Shown: piece by piece, positions 16,375 through 25,278 of the stretch
How positions within the stretch are numbered: position 1 is the first letter of the stretch
Layout: each line of letters opens with the position of its first letter
Assembly (NCBI RefSeq): GCF_009852415.1
Contig: NZ_WOXS01000002.1
Coordinates: 6,860,001 to 6,924,000, forward strand
DNA: 64,000 bases
From: Streptomyces sp. Tu 3180
GTDB lineage: Bacteria; Actinomycetota; Actinomycetes; Streptomycetales; Streptomycetaceae
Direction: 5' to 3'
Program-made: the position numbers and the translations under genes
The notes under the pieces: model-generated
The model's database searches: none
What the model saw: only the letters and a program-made list of their open reading frames with translations
Told to the model about the DNA's origin: nothing

Positions 16375-16818
16375 ATGGCGCAGGTCGAGGCCACTACGGA
16401 GCGGATCGTCGCGGCGGACGCGGAAACGGTGTTCGACGCCCTCGCCGACTACAGCGGCACGCGCGGGAGGCTGCTGCCCGAGCAGTACAGCGAGTACGAG
16501 GTCCGCGAGGGCGGCGACGGCGAGGGCACCCTCGTCCACTGGAAGCTCCAGGCCACCAGCAAGCGCGTCCGCGACTGCCTCCTGGAGGTCACCGAGCCGA
16601 GCGACGGCGAACTGGTCGAGAAGGACCGCAACTCCTCCATGGTCACCACCTGGCGGGTCACCCCGGCCGGCGAGGGCCGGTCCCGGGTCGTCGTGACCAC
16701 CACCTGGCAGGGCGCCGGCGGCATCGGCGGCTTCTTCGAGAGGACCTTCGCACCCAAGGGCCTCGCCCGCATCCACGACGCGGTGCTGGCCAGTCTGGCC
16801 GCCGAGGTCGAGAAGTAG
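16375..16818 (+). CDS. SRPBCC family (START-like) protein
   Basis: A 147-aa protein with the helix-grip fold of the polyketide cyclase/SRPBCC superfamily. It starts A-Q-V-E-A-T-T-E-R-I-V-A-A-D-A-E-T-V-F-D-A-L-A-D-Y and ends with the long C-terminal helix F-F-E-R-T-F-A-P-K-G-L-A-R-I-H. Such domains bind hydrophobic ligands; the particular ligand is unknown. The ATG at 16375 is placed by a GGAGGAAA ribosome site 4 bp upstream. It is transcribed divergently from the radical SAM gene, with the LexA box in the shared region. Confidence 0.8.
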   Translation: MAQVEATTERIVAADAETVFDALADYSGTRGRLLPEQYSEYEVREGGDGEGTLVHWKLQATSKRVRDCLLEVTEPSDGELVEKDRNSSMVTTWRVTPAGEGRSRVVVTTTWQGAGGIGGFFERTFAPKGLARIHDAVLASLAAEVEK

Positions 16819-16972
16819 GGCGTGCGAAACGCCAAGGAACAGGCGGGAGTTGGCCTCTCACCGGTTCGAGTGATCTCTTCTTGACCTTTCCGGGTCCCGT
16901 AACTCGTCGCACTTGCTCGTAGTTGTCGCTTTCGCGCGGGAACTGTGCGCAGTGCGACGAGGGGAGCGGCAC

Positions 16973-19423
16973 GTGGGCGGGATCACTCTGGCGCAGGACG
17001 AACCGGCCGCGGCGGACACGGCGCCGTCGGCCGGGGGGCCGCCACCGGCCCCGGAACCGGTCACGGGACCGGGGCCGAGTCCGCGCCGCGTGCGGTGGGT
17101 CTTCTTCGCGCTGATGCTGGCGCTGCTGCTCGCCGCCCTGGAGCAGATGATCGTCGCCACCGCGCTCCCGGAGATCGTCGGTGAGCTGCACGGGCTGGAC
17201 AGGATGTCCTGGGCGATCACCGCCTACCTGCTCACCGCCACGATCGGCCTGCCGGTCTACGGCAAGCTCGGCGACCTGTTCGGCCGCAAGGGCGTCTTCC
17301 AGTTCGCGATCGTCGTCTTCGTCGTCGGCTCCGCGCTGGCCGGCCGCGCGTCGACCATGGACCAGCTGATCGCCTACCGCGCGGTGCAGGGCGTCGGCGC
17401 GGGCGGCCTGATGATCGGCGTCCAGGCGATCATCGCGGACATCGTGCCGGCACGGGAGCGCGGCCGCTTCATGGGACTGATCGGCGCCGCCTTCGGCCTC
17501 GCGTCGGTCACCGGACCGCTGCTCGGCGGCTACTTCACCGACCACCTCTCCTGGCGCTGGTGCTTCTACGTCAACGTGCCCTTCGGGATCGTCACGCTGG
17601 CCGTCGTCGCCGTGGCGCTCGAGCTCCCGAAGCCGGCCGCGCGGCCCCGTCTCGACGTCCTCGGCTGCCTGCTGCTGGCCGCCGCCTCCACCTGCCTGGT
17701 GCTGCTGACCAGTTGGGGCGGCACCGAGTACGCGTGGGACTCCCGCGTCGTCCTCGGCCTCGGCGCGGGCGCCGCGGCGGCCGGCCTCCTCTTCCTGGTC
17801 GTCGAGCGTTTCGCCGCCGAACCCCTCATCCCGCTCAGGCTGTTCAGGGACTCCGTCTTCAACGTCACCGGTCTGGTGGGCCTGGTGACCGGCGTCGCAC
17901 TGTTCGGCGTGGCCGGCTACCTGCCGACGTACCTGCAGATGGTCGACGGGGCCACCGCCACCGAGTCGGGGCTGCTGATGCTGCCCATGACGGCCGGCAT
18001 CGTCGGCGCCTCGATCGTCTCCGGGCAGCTCATCAGCCGCACCGGCCGCTACCGCCTCCACCCCGTCATCGGCTCCGCCCTCTCCGTCGTCGGCATGTGG
18101 CTGCTGTCCCGCCTCGAGACCGGCACGCCGCGGCTGCACTACGGCATCTGGACGGCGGTGCTCGGCACCGGCATCGGCATGGTGATGCCGGTGCTGATCC
18201 TCGCCGTGCAGAACTCCGTGCGCCCTTCCGACCTCGGCACCGCCACCAGCGCCCACAACTACTTCCGGCAGATCGGCGGCAGCGTCGGCGCCGCCGTCTT
18301 CGGCGCCCTCTTCGCCGGCCGGCTCACCGACGCGCTCGACGAACACCTGCCCGCACACGCGGGCGCCGCGCCGGACGTCGCATCGATCACCCCGCAACTC
18401 GTGCACGCGCTGCCGCCCGAGCTGCGCGACGCCTACATCCGGGCGTACGCCGACGCCATGCCGCGCCTCTTCCTCCACCTGGTGCCGGTGCTCGTCCTCG
18501 GCCTGCTCATCGCCTTCTTCCTCAAGGAGAAACCACTGGTGTCCCACCACGCCCCCACCGCCGACCCGGCACAGGAAGCCCCCCGCCTCACCGCGCACGT
18601 GCCACAGGCCCGCCCCCACTCCCCGGGCGGGGGGACCCCCGCCTCGCCCCGCGCGCCGTACGCGGGCGGCGTGCCCGTCTGCGGCACCGTGCAGCACCCC
18701 GACGGGACCGCCGTACCGCGCGCGGCACTCACCCTCATCGACGTCGCCGGGCAGCAGACCGGGCGGGGCGCCAGCGGCGAGGACGGGCGGTACGCGCTGG
18801 CCACGCCCGGCCCCGGGGCGTACGTCCTGATCGCCGCGGCGGGCGGCCACCAGCCGCAGGCGGTCTCCGTGACCGTCGGCGAGCGGCCCGTCGAGCTCGA
18901 CGTCGTCCTCGGCGGCGCGGGCCGCCTCGCCGGCAGCGTCCTCACCGCCGACGGCACCCCGGTGCGGGACGCCGCCGTCACGCTCACCAACGTCCACGGG
19001 GAGGTCGTCGCCAGCACCCGCAGCGGCCGGGAGGGCGGCTACGTCATCACCGAGCTGGTGGCCGGCGAGTACACCCTCGCCGCGAGCGCGCCCGCCTTCC
19101 GCCCGGCCGCCCTCCCCGTCACCGTCCAGGCGGCCCGCGAGACCCGCCAGGACGTCGAACTCGCCGGCGGCGCGGTGCTGCGCGGCACGGTGCGGGCCGG
19201 CGGCGGACGCCCCGTCGAGGAGGCGCGCGTGACCCTGCTGGACGCGGCGGGCAACGTGGTCGACACCCTCACCACCGGACCCGACGGGACCTTCCGGTTC
19301 GTCGACCTCGCCTCCGGCGAGTACACCGTCATCGCCGCCGGTTACCCCCCGGTCGCCACCGTGCTCCAGGTCGCCGGCGGGGGCCGCACGGAACGTGACC
19401 TCCAACTGGGGCACGAGGACTGA
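16973..19423 (+). CDS. DHA2-type MFS drug exporter with three carboxypeptidase-regulatory-like repeats
   Basis: An 816-aa proton-driven exporter fused to an extra C-terminal module. Residues about 43-525 form an EmrB/QacA-like 14-helix MFS domain, with the motif-A loop [10 protein letters not shown] and the motif-C-type segment G-P-L-L-G-G-Y near residue 184. Residues about 560-816 hold three consecutive beta-sandwich repeats of about 85 residues, each with a G-x-V-x-x-x-D-G-x-P-V-x-x-A-x-V-T-L core and an ending like G-E-Y-T-L/V-x-A, typical of the carboxypeptidase regulatory-like domain. In a 14-helix topology the tail would face the cytosol, which is odd for this domain. The GTG at 16973 follows a GGGGAG site. 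Confidence 0.88.
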   Translation: MGGITLAQDEPAAADTAPSAGGPPPAPEPVTGPGPSPRRVRWVFFALMLALLLAALEQMIVATALPEIVGELHGLDRMSWAITAYLLTATIGLPVYGKLGDLFGRKGVFQFAIVVFVVGSALAGRASTMDQLIAYRAVQGVGAGGLMIGVQAIIADIVPARERGRFMGLIGAAFGLASVTGPLLGGYFTDHLSWRWCFYVNVPFGIVTLAVVAVALELPKPAARPRLDVLGCLLLAAASTCLVLLTSWGGTEYAWDSRVVLGLGAGAAAAGLLFLVVERFAAEPLIPLRLFRDSVFNVTGLVGLVTGVALFGVAGYLPTYLQMVDGATATESGLLMLPMTAGIVGASIVSGQLISRTGRYRLHPVIGSALSVVGMWLLSRLETGTPRLHYGIWTAVLGTGIGMVMPVLILAVQNSVRPSDLGTATSAHNYFRQIGGSVGAAVFGALFAGRLTDALDEHLPAHAGAAPDVASITPQLVHALPPELRDAYIRAYADAMPRLFLHLVPVLVLGLLIAFFLKEKPLVSHHAPTADPAQEAPRLTAHVPQARPHSPGGGTPASPRAPYAGGVPVCGTVQHPDGTAVPRAALTLIDVAGQQTGRGASGEDGRYALATPGPGAYVLIAAAGGHQPQAVSVTVGERPVELDVVLGGAGRLAGSVLTADGTPVRDAAVTLTNVHGEVVASTRSGREGGYVITELVAGEYTLAASAPAFRPAALPVTVQAARETRQDVELAGGAVLRGTVRAGGGRPVEEARVTLLDAAGNVVDTLTTGPDGTFRFVDLASGEYTVIAAGYPPVATVLQVAGGGRTERDLQLGHED
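18613..18642. repeat. GC-rich interspersed palindrome, copy 3 (inside MFS gene)
   Basis: CCCCCACTCCCCGGGCGGGGGGACCCCCG lies in the linker between the MFS domain and the beta-sandwich repeats, read in frame as Pro/Gly-rich residues. It is shorter than copies 2 and 4, but the C-run/CAC/loop/G-run/GACCCCC pattern is the same. Confidence 0.45.
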
Positions 19424-19489
19424 GGGGCCGTCCGGGCGCGGCCGGGGCCGGGCCGCCGCCCGTCCGGTGCGTCGCGGGGCCGGGCCGCT

Positions 19490-19505
19490 ACTGGTCTGGA
19501 CCAGT
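19490..19505. promoter_or_regulatory. DasR-type operator (dre)
   Basis: ACTGGTCTGGACCAGT is a perfect 7-2-7 palindrome. It differs from the dre consensus I know (ACTGGTCTAGACCACT/AGT) only at a central base. It lies 55 bp upstream of the first gene of a five-gene peptidase operon, which suggests control by the GntR-family N-acetylglucosamine regulator DasR. Confidence 0.7.
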
Positions 19506-19522
19506 GGGAGTCGTCCCCGGGC

Positions 19523-19552
19523 TGGCAGGGATTCGGCCGGACCACGTAGCGT
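19523..19552 (+). promoter_or_regulatory. Candidate leaderless promoter of the peptidase operon
   Basis: TGGCAG (19523-19528) and TAGCGT (19547-19552) are 18 bp apart. The -10 ends 7 nt before the ATG at 19560, and no ribosome site is seen. The -35 is weak. The DasR box lies just upstream. Confidence 0.4.
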
Positions 19553-19559
19553 GTGCCGC

Positions 19560-20393
19560 ATGAAGATCCTCATCAGCGCCGACATGGAGGGCGCCACCGG
19601 CGTCACCTGGCCGGCCGACGTGCTGCCGGGGACTCCCCAGTGGGAGCGGTGCCGGTCGATGTTCACCTCGGACGTCAACGCGGCCGTGCAGGGCTTCTTC
19701 GACGGCGGCGCCGACGAGGTGCTGATCAACGAGGCCCACTGGACCATGCGCAACCTGCTGCTGGAGCGGCTGGACGAGCGGGCCCGGATGCTCACCGGGC
19801 GGCACAAGTCGCTGTCCATGGTCGAGGGCGTGCAGCACGGCGACGTCGACGGCATCGCGTTCGTCGGCTACCACGCGGGCGCCGGCATGGAGGGCGTCCT
19901 CGCGCACACCTTCCTCGCCAACTCCATCACCGGGGTGTGGGTCAACGACGTACGGGCCAGCGAGGGGCTGCTCAACGCGCACGTGGTCGCCGAGTACGGG
20001 GTGCCGGTGGTGCTGGTCACCGGCGACGACGTGGCGTGCGAGGACGCGCTCGGTTACGCGCCCGAGGCGCTGAAGGTCGCCGTCAAGGACCACGTGTCGC
20101 GGTACGCGGCCGTGTGCCGCACCCCCGCCCGGACGGCCGCCGACATCCGCGCGGCGGCCAAGGAGGCGGCCGCGCTGGCGGTGCGCCGGGAACCGGTCGA
20201 GGGCGGACCGTTCACCGTCGCGGTGGAGTTCGACGCCGAGCACCTGGCGATGGCCGCGACCGTCGTGCCGGGCGTGGCCCGGACCGGTGAGCGGAAGGTC
20301 GCGTACACCAGCGCGACCATGTACGAGGGGATCCGCACCTTCAAAGCGGTCACCACGATCGCCTCGGCCGCGGTGGAGGAGCAGTATGGCTGA
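19560..20393 (+). CDS. M55 family D-aminopeptidase (DppA-like)
   Basis: Zinc peptidase of 277 aa related to Bacillus DppA, which releases N-terminal D-amino acids such as D-Ala from D-Ala-D-Ala peptides. The family's N-terminal metal motif is visible as I-S-A-D-M-E-G (residues 4-10), with N-E-A-H-W (about 59-63), V-G-Y-H-A-G-A-G-M-E-G (about 102-112) and N-D-V-R-A-S-E-G (about 127-134) supplying the remaining Asp/Glu/His ligands. It is the first gene of an operon whose other members also cleave peptides. The next ATG lies before its stop. Substrate is inferred from the family. Confidence 0.92.
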   Translation: MKILISADMEGATGVTWPADVLPGTPQWERCRSMFTSDVNAAVQGFFDGGADEVLINEAHWTMRNLLLERLDERARMLTGRHKSLSMVEGVQHGDVDGIAFVGYHAGAGMEGVLAHTFLANSITGVWVNDVRASEGLLNAHVVAEYGVPVVLVTGDDVACEDALGYAPEALKVAVKDHVSRYAAVCRTPARTAADIRAAAKEAAALAVRREPVEGGPFTVAVEFDAEHLAMAATVVPGVARTGERKVAYTSATMYEGIRTFKAVTTIASAAVEEQYG

Positions 20394-21690
20394 CGGGCGG
20401 GCCCTGGACGAGGTCGTGGCGTTCACGTCCGACCTGATCCGGATCGACACCACCAACCGGGGCGGGGGCGACTGCCGGGAGCGGCCCGCCGCCGAGTACG
20501 CCGCAGAGCGGCTCGCCGGGGCGGGACTGGAACCGGTGCTCCTCGAACGCACCCCCGGCCGGACCAACGTCGTGGCGCGTCTGGAGGGCACCGACCCGTC
20601 GGCCGACGCGCTGCTCGTCCACGGCCATCTGGACGTGGTGCCGGCCGAGGCCGCCGACTGGAGCGTGCACCCGTTCTCCGGCGAGGTGCGCGACGGGGTC
20701 GTCTGGGGCCGCGGAGCGGTCGACATGAAGAACATGGACGCGATGATCCTGGCCGTGGTGCGGGACTGGGCGCGCAACGGCGTGCGGCCCCGGCGCGACC
20801 TGGTGATCGCCTTCACCGCCGACGAGGAGGACAGCGCCGAGGACGGCTCCGGCTTCCTCGCCGACCGGCACGCCCACCTCTTCGAGGGCTGCACCGAGGG
20901 CGTCAGCGAGTCGGGCGCGTTCACCTTCCACGACGGCGACGGGCGGCAGCTGTACCCGATCGCGGCCGGCGAGCGCGGCACGGCCTGGCTGAAGCTCACC
21001 GCGCGCGGCCGGGCCGGGCACGGGTCCAAGGTCAACCGGGAGAACGCGGTGACCCGCCTCGCCGCGGCGATCACCCGCATCGGCGAGCACGAGTGGCCGC
21101 TGCGGCTCACCCCGACGGTGCGGGCCGCCCTCACCGAACTCGCCGCCGTGTACGGCATCGAGACGGACCTGACCGACGTGGACGCGCTGCTCGACAAGCT
21201 CGGCACGGCCGGGAAGCTCGTCGAGGCCACCGTCCGCAACAGCGCCAACCCGACCATGCTGGACGCCGGCTACAAGATCAACGTGATTCCCGGGGAGGCC
21301 GTGGCGTACGTCGACGGCCGGTACCTGTCCGGCGTCGAGGACGAGTTCCGCGCCACCATGGACCGGCTCACCGGGCCGGACGTCGACTGGGAGTTCAAGC
21401 ACCGCGAGGTGGCCCTCCAGGCGCCGGTGGACTCGCCCACGTTCGCCCGGATGCGGGCCGCGGTCGAGGAGTTCGCGCCCGAGGGGCACGTGGTGCCGTA
21501 CTGCATGTCCGGCGGCACCGACGCCAAGCAGTTCTCGCGGCTCGGCATCACCGGCTACGGGTTCGCGCCGCTGAAGCTGCCGGAGGGCCTCGACTACCAG
21601 GCCCTGTTCCACGGGGTGGACGAGCGCGTCCCGGTCGAGGCGCTCCACTTCGGTGTCCGCGTCCTCGACCGGTTCCTGCGGACGGCCTGA
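20386..21690 (+). CDS. M20 family metallopeptidase (dipeptidase/acylase type)
   Basis: Di-zinc peptidase of 434 aa. The metal motifs are in order: H-G-H-L-D-V-V-P-A (about residues 75-83), G-R-G-A-V-D-M-K (about 106-113), the catalytic Glu pair D-E-E-D-S-A-E-D-G (about 146-154), and a C-terminal G-G-T-D-A-K segment. A lid/dimerisation domain fills the middle (T-A-R-G-R-A-G-H-G-S, about 206-215). Members cleave dipeptides or acylated amino acids in the cytosol. It overlaps the M55 gene by 8 bp, so the two are translated together and may act in sequence on D-amino-acid-containing peptides. Confidence 0.88.
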   Translation: MADGRALDEVVAFTSDLIRIDTTNRGGGDCRERPAAEYAAERLAGAGLEPVLLERTPGRTNVVARLEGTDPSADALLVHGHLDVVPAEAADWSVHPFSGEVRDGVVWGRGAVDMKNMDAMILAVVRDWARNGVRPRRDLVIAFTADEEDSAEDGSGFLADRHAHLFEGCTEGVSESGAFTFHDGDGRQLYPIAAGERGTAWLKLTARGRAGHGSKVNRENAVTRLAAAITRIGEHEWPLRLTPTVRAALTELAAVYGIETDLTDVDALLDKLGTAGKLVEATVRNSANPTMLDAGYKINVIPGEAVAYVDGRYLSGVEDEFRATMDRLTGPDVDWEFKHREVALQAPVDSPTFARMRAAVEEFAPEGHVVPYCMSGGTDAKQFSRLGITGYGFAPLKLPEGLDYQALFHGVDERVPVEALHFGVRVLDRFLRTA

Positions 21691-21693
21691 GCG

Positions 21694-23658
21694 GTGGGGG
21701 AGACGGTGCGGATCCTGGCGTACGGCGAGTGGCCCTCGCCCATCGACGCGGCCACGGCCGCGGCGCACGACGGCGCCCCGGAGTACGCGGGCTTCGTCGG
21801 GGACGAGGTGTGGTGGACCGAGCCCCGGCCCGCCGAGGGCGGCCGGCGCACACTGGTGCGCCGGCACGCCGACGGCACCGAGGAGACGGTGCTGCCCGCG
21901 CCGTGGAACGTGCGCAGCCGGGTCATCGAGTACGGCGGCCGCCCCTGGGCCGGGACCGTGCGGGACGACGGCCCGCTCGTGGTGTTCGCGAACTTCGCCG
22001 ACCAGCGCCTGTACCGGTACGAGCCGGGCGGCGAGCCGCGCCCGCTCACCCCGGTCTCCCCGGTCGGGCAGGGGCTGCGCTGGGCCGAGCCGGTGCTGCT
22101 GCCGGAGCGCGGCGAGGTGTGGTGCGTGCTGGAGGAGTTCACCGGGGACGGCCCCAGTGACGTGCGCCGCGTCCTGGCCGCCGTGCCGCTGGACGGCTCC
22201 GCCGCCGAGGACCGTGGCGCCGTGCGCGAACTGAGCGACGGCCGGCACCGGTTCGTCACCGGGCCGCGCCCGTCGCCGGACGGACGGCGCGCCGCCTGGA
22301 TCGCCTGGGACCACCCGCGCATGCCGTGGGACGGCACCGAACTGCTCGTCGCCGACGTCGCCCCCGACGGCACCCTCCGGGGCGCCCGGACGGTCGCCGG
22401 CGGACCGGAGGAGTCCGTCGCCCAGGCCGACTGGACCCACGACGGCCGGCTGCTGTACGCGAGCGACCGCACCGGCTGGTGGAACCTCTACCGGGACGGG
22501 GAGGCGGTCTGCCCGCGCGAGGAGGAGTTCGGCGGGCCGCTGTGGAAGCTGGGATCGCGCTGGTTCGCCCCGCTGGACGGCGGCCTGATCGCCGTCGTGC
22601 ACGGCCGGGGCGCCGCCGCCCTCGGCGTGCTCGACCCCGAGACCGGCGAGGTCGTCGACGCCGCCGGACCCTGGACCGAGTTCGCGCCCACCCTCGCGGC
22701 GCACGGCGAGCGGGTCGTCGCCGTCGGGGCCGGCCCGCGCAGCGCCCACGAGGTGGTGGAGCTGGACACCAGGACGGGCCGGGCCCGGGTGATCGGCTCC
22801 GCGCACGAGGACGCCGTGGACCCCGCGTACTACCCCGAGCCGCACAGCCGCACGTTCACCGGGCCGGACGGCCGCGAGATCCACGCCCACGTGTACCCGC
22901 CGCACCACCCCGGATGCGCCGGTCCCGCGGACGAACGGCCTCCGTACGTGGTCTGGGCGCACGGCGGTCCCACCAGCCGGGTGCCGCTCGTGCTCGACCT
23001 GGAGATCGCCTACTTCACCTCGCGCGGCATCGGCGTGGTCGAGGTCAACTACGGCGGCTCGACCGGGTACGGGCGCGCGTACCGCAACCGGCTGCGCGAG
23101 CAGTGGGGCGTGGTCGACGTCGAGGACTGCGCCGCCGTCGCGCTGGCCCTCGCCGACGAGGGCACCGCCGACCGCGAGCGGCTCGCCATCCGGGGCGGCA
23201 GCGCCGGCGGCTGGACCACGGCCGCCTCCCTCGCCACGACCGACGTCTACGCCTGCGGCACCGTCATCTACCCGGTGCTCGACCTCACCGGCTGGGGCAC
23301 CGGGGAGACCCACGACTTCGAGTCCCAGTACCTGGAGAGCCTGATCGGCCCGCGCGCGGAGGTCCCCGCGCGGTACGAGGAGCGCTCGCCCGGCGCCCAC
23401 GCCGACCGGCTCACCGTGCCGTTCGTGCTGCTCCAGGGCCTGGACGACGTGATCTGCCCGCCCGTGCAGTGCGAGCGGTTCCTGGCCCGGCTGGCGGGCC
23501 GGCGGGTACCGCACGCCTACCTCACCTTCGAGGGGGAGGGGCACGGATTCCGCCGCGCGGAGACCATGGTGCGCGCCCTCGAGGCGGAACTCTCCCTGTA
23601 CGCCCAGGTGTTCGGGCTGAAGGTGGCCGGCATCCCGACCCTGGAGCTCGCGGGGTGA
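21694..23658 (+). CDS. S9 family peptidase (acylaminoacyl-peptidase / prolyl oligopeptidase fold)
   Basis: A 654-aa serine peptidase with an N-terminal beta-propeller (residues about 30-390, repeated blocks such as D-G-R-L-L-Y-A-S-D-R and W-T-H-D-G) and a C-terminal alpha/beta-hydrolase domain. The nucleophile is in R-G-G-S-A-G-G-W, the acid in Q-G-L-D-D-V-I-C-P and the base in G-E-G-H-G-F-R. The propeller limits substrates to short peptides. The GTG start lies 3 bp after the M20 stop. It is cytosolic, with no signal peptide. Its role in this operon is probably to trim peptides taken up or recycled. Confidence 0.9.
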   Translation: MGETVRILAYGEWPSPIDAATAAAHDGAPEYAGFVGDEVWWTEPRPAEGGRRTLVRRHADGTEETVLPAPWNVRSRVIEYGGRPWAGTVRDDGPLVVFANFADQRLYRYEPGGEPRPLTPVSPVGQGLRWAEPVLLPERGEVWCVLEEFTGDGPSDVRRVLAAVPLDGSAAEDRGAVRELSDGRHRFVTGPRPSPDGRRAAWIAWDHPRMPWDGTELLVADVAPDGTLRGARTVAGGPEESVAQADWTHDGRLLYASDRTGWWNLYRDGEAVCPREEEFGGPLWKLGSRWFAPLDGGLIAVVHGRGAAALGVLDPETGEVVDAAGPWTEFAPTLAAHGERVVAVGAGPRSAHEVVELDTRTGRARVIGSAHEDAVDPAYYPEPHSRTFTGPDGREIHAHVYPPHHPGCAGPADERPPYVVWAHGGPTSRVPLVLDLEIAYFTSRGIGVVEVNYGGSTGYGRAYRNRLREQWGVVDVEDCAAVALALADEGTADRERLAIRGGSAGGWTTAASLATTDVYACGTVIYPVLDLTGWGTGETHDFESQYLESLIGPRAEVPARYEERSPGAHADRLTVPFVLLQGLDDVICPPVQCERFLARLAGRRVPHAYLTFEGEGHGFRRAETMVRALEAELSLYAQVFGLKVAGIPTLELAG

Positions 23659-24587
23659 GCCGGGTGGAACCGCTGCGACGGCCGGCCCGGCTGGCCCCCG
23701 GCGCCCGGGTGGCCGTCGTCGCGCCCAGCGGCCCGGTGCCCGAGGAGCGGCTCCGGGCCGGGCTCGACGTGCTGCGCGGCTGGGGCCTCGACCCGGTGGT
23801 GGCGCCCCATGTCCTGGACCGGCACGGCGCGTTCGGCTACCTGGCGGGCGCCGACGCCGACCGGGCCGCCGACCTGCAGTCCGCCTGGTGCGACCCGGCC
23901 GTCGACGCGGTGATCTGCGCCCGCGGCGGCTACGGCGTGCAGCGCATGGTGGACCTGCTCGACTGGAGCGCGATGCGGGCGGCCGGGCCGAAGGTGTTCG
24001 TCGGCTTCAGCGACATCACCGCGCTGCACGAGGCGTTCGCGGTCCGGCTCGGCCTGGTCACGCTGCACGGCCCGATGGCCGCGGGCGTCGACTTCACCAA
24101 GAACGCGCGGGCGCAGGACCACCTCAGGGCCACCCTCCTCGCCCCCGAGACCGTCCGCACCGTCCGCTCCGACGGGACCGCGCTCGTCCCCGGGCGGGCG
24201 CGCGGCGTCACGCTCGGGGGCTGCCTCTCCCTGCTCGCCGCCGACCTCGGGACCCCGCACGCCAGGGGCTCCGCGCGCGGCGGGCTGCTGTGCCTGGAGG
24301 ACGTGGGGGAGGAGACGTACCGGCTGGACCGCTGCCTCACCCAGCTGCTGCGGGCCGGCTGGCTGGACGGGGTCGCGGGGCTGCTGCTCGGCTCCTGGGC
24401 GCGGTGCGAGCCGTACGACGGGGTGCGGGCGCTGCTAGCCGACCGGCTCGGCGGTCTCGGCGTACCGGTGGCCGAGCAGTTCGGGTTCGGGCACTGCGAC
24501 GACGCGCTCACCGTGCCCTTCGGCGTCGCGGCGGAACTCGACGCGGACGCGGGGACCCTGACGCTGGACGAGCCGGCGCTGGTCTGA
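23655..24587 (+). CDS. LD-carboxypeptidase (S66 family, LdcA/MccF type)
   Basis: Cytosolic serine peptidase of 310 aa. LdcA members remove the terminal D-Ala from murein tetrapeptides during cell-wall recycling, while MccF members cleave microcin-type adducts. The nucleophile segment is V-G-F-S-D-I-T-A-L-H (Ser near residue 117). The Glu follows in L-E-D-V-G-E-E-T-Y-R-L-D-R and the His in G-H-C-D-D-A-L-T-V-P-F-G. The V-A-P-S-G-P-V N-terminal block and the R-G-G-Y-G oxyanion segment are clear. It starts with a GTGA overlap on the S9 gene. Linked to a D-aminopeptidase and behind a DasR box, the murein-recycling role is the better guess. Confidence 0.9.
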   Translation: MSRVEPLRRPARLAPGARVAVVAPSGPVPEERLRAGLDVLRGWGLDPVVAPHVLDRHGAFGYLAGADADRAADLQSAWCDPAVDAVICARGGYGVQRMVDLLDWSAMRAAGPKVFVGFSDITALHEAFAVRLGLVTLHGPMAAGVDFTKNARAQDHLRATLLAPETVRTVRSDGTALVPGRARGVTLGGCLSLLAADLGTPHARGSARGGLLCLEDVGEETYRLDRCLTQLLRAGWLDGVAGLLLGSWARCEPYDGVRALLADRLGGLGVPVAEQFGFGHCDDALTVPFGVAAELDADAGTLTLDEPALV

Positions 24588-24630
24588 GCGGCCCGCGCGG
24601 GGCCCCGGGGGTCCGTCGTAGGGTGGCAGG

Positions 24631-25185
24631 GTGTCGCACACCGCTTCCCGTTACCTCGCCGAAGGTCCCCGCGTGGGCATACGCCACTTCACCCAGGCGG
24701 ACGGCGCCGAGTTCACCGCCCGCGTGCGGGAGAGCAAGGCCCTGCACCACCCCTGGCTCTTCCCGCCGGACAGCGCCGAGACGTACGCCGCGTACGCGGG
24801 GCGGCTGATCGAGGATCCCACCAAGGCGGGGTTCCTGGTCTGCGAGAAGGCGGCGGACGGCGCCCTCGCCGGGTTCATCAACATCAACAACATCGTCGGG
24901 GGCGGCTTCCGGTGCGGGGCGCTGGGCTACGGGGCCTTCGCGCACGCGGCGGGGCGCGGTCTGATGCGCGAGGGGCTGGACCTCGTCGTGCGCCACGCCT
25001 TCGGTCCGATGCGGCTGCACCGGCTGGAGATCAACGTGCAGCCCGGCAACGCGGCGTCCATCGCCCTGGCCCGTGCCTGCGGCTTCCGCCTGGAGGGCTT
25101 CTCGCCGGACATGCTCTTCATCGACGGGGCCTGGCGCGACCACGAACGCTGGGCGATCACCAGCGAGATGACGGCCTCCGGCTGA
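24631..25185 (+). CDS. GNAT acetyltransferase, RimJ/RimL-like
   Basis: A 184-aa N-acetyltransferase of the protein/amino-acid N-acetyl type. It carries the R-V-G-I-R-H-F-T-Q-A-D N-terminal strand, the L-G-Y-G-A-F-A-H-A-A-G-R-G-L-M-R-E-G acetyl-CoA loop, and the R-L-E-I-N-V-Q-P-G-N-A-A-S-I-A-L-A-R-A-C-G-F motif B seen in RimJ/RimL. A TAGGGT -10 (24619-24624) ends 6 nt before the GTG, so it may have its own leaderless promoter as well as reading on from the peptidase operon, whose last stop is 43 bp upstream. Its substrate (protein, peptide or antibiotic) is unknown. Confidence 0.82.
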   Translation: MSHTASRYLAEGPRVGIRHFTQADGAEFTARVRESKALHHPWLFPPDSAETYAAYAGRLIEDPTKAGFLVCEKAADGALAGFININNIVGGGFRCGALGYGAFAHAAGRGLMREGLDLVVRHAFGPMRLHRLEINVQPGNAASIALARACGFRLEGFSPDMLFIDGAWRDHERWAITSEMTASG

Positions 25186-25278
25186 CCGCCCCCCGGGCCC
25201 CCGCCGGCACCGCGGTGTCCGCCCCTGCGCAAACCCGGCCCGTGGCGCCCCTGTTCAGGCGGGCCCGCGGCGGCTTCC

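Noticed and set aside
16658-23544. Very long open frames antisense to the MFS and peptidase genes
   Set aside because: GC-rich third positions keep the opposite strand open. These frames are low complexity, with no family motifs, and the sense genes are clearly real.
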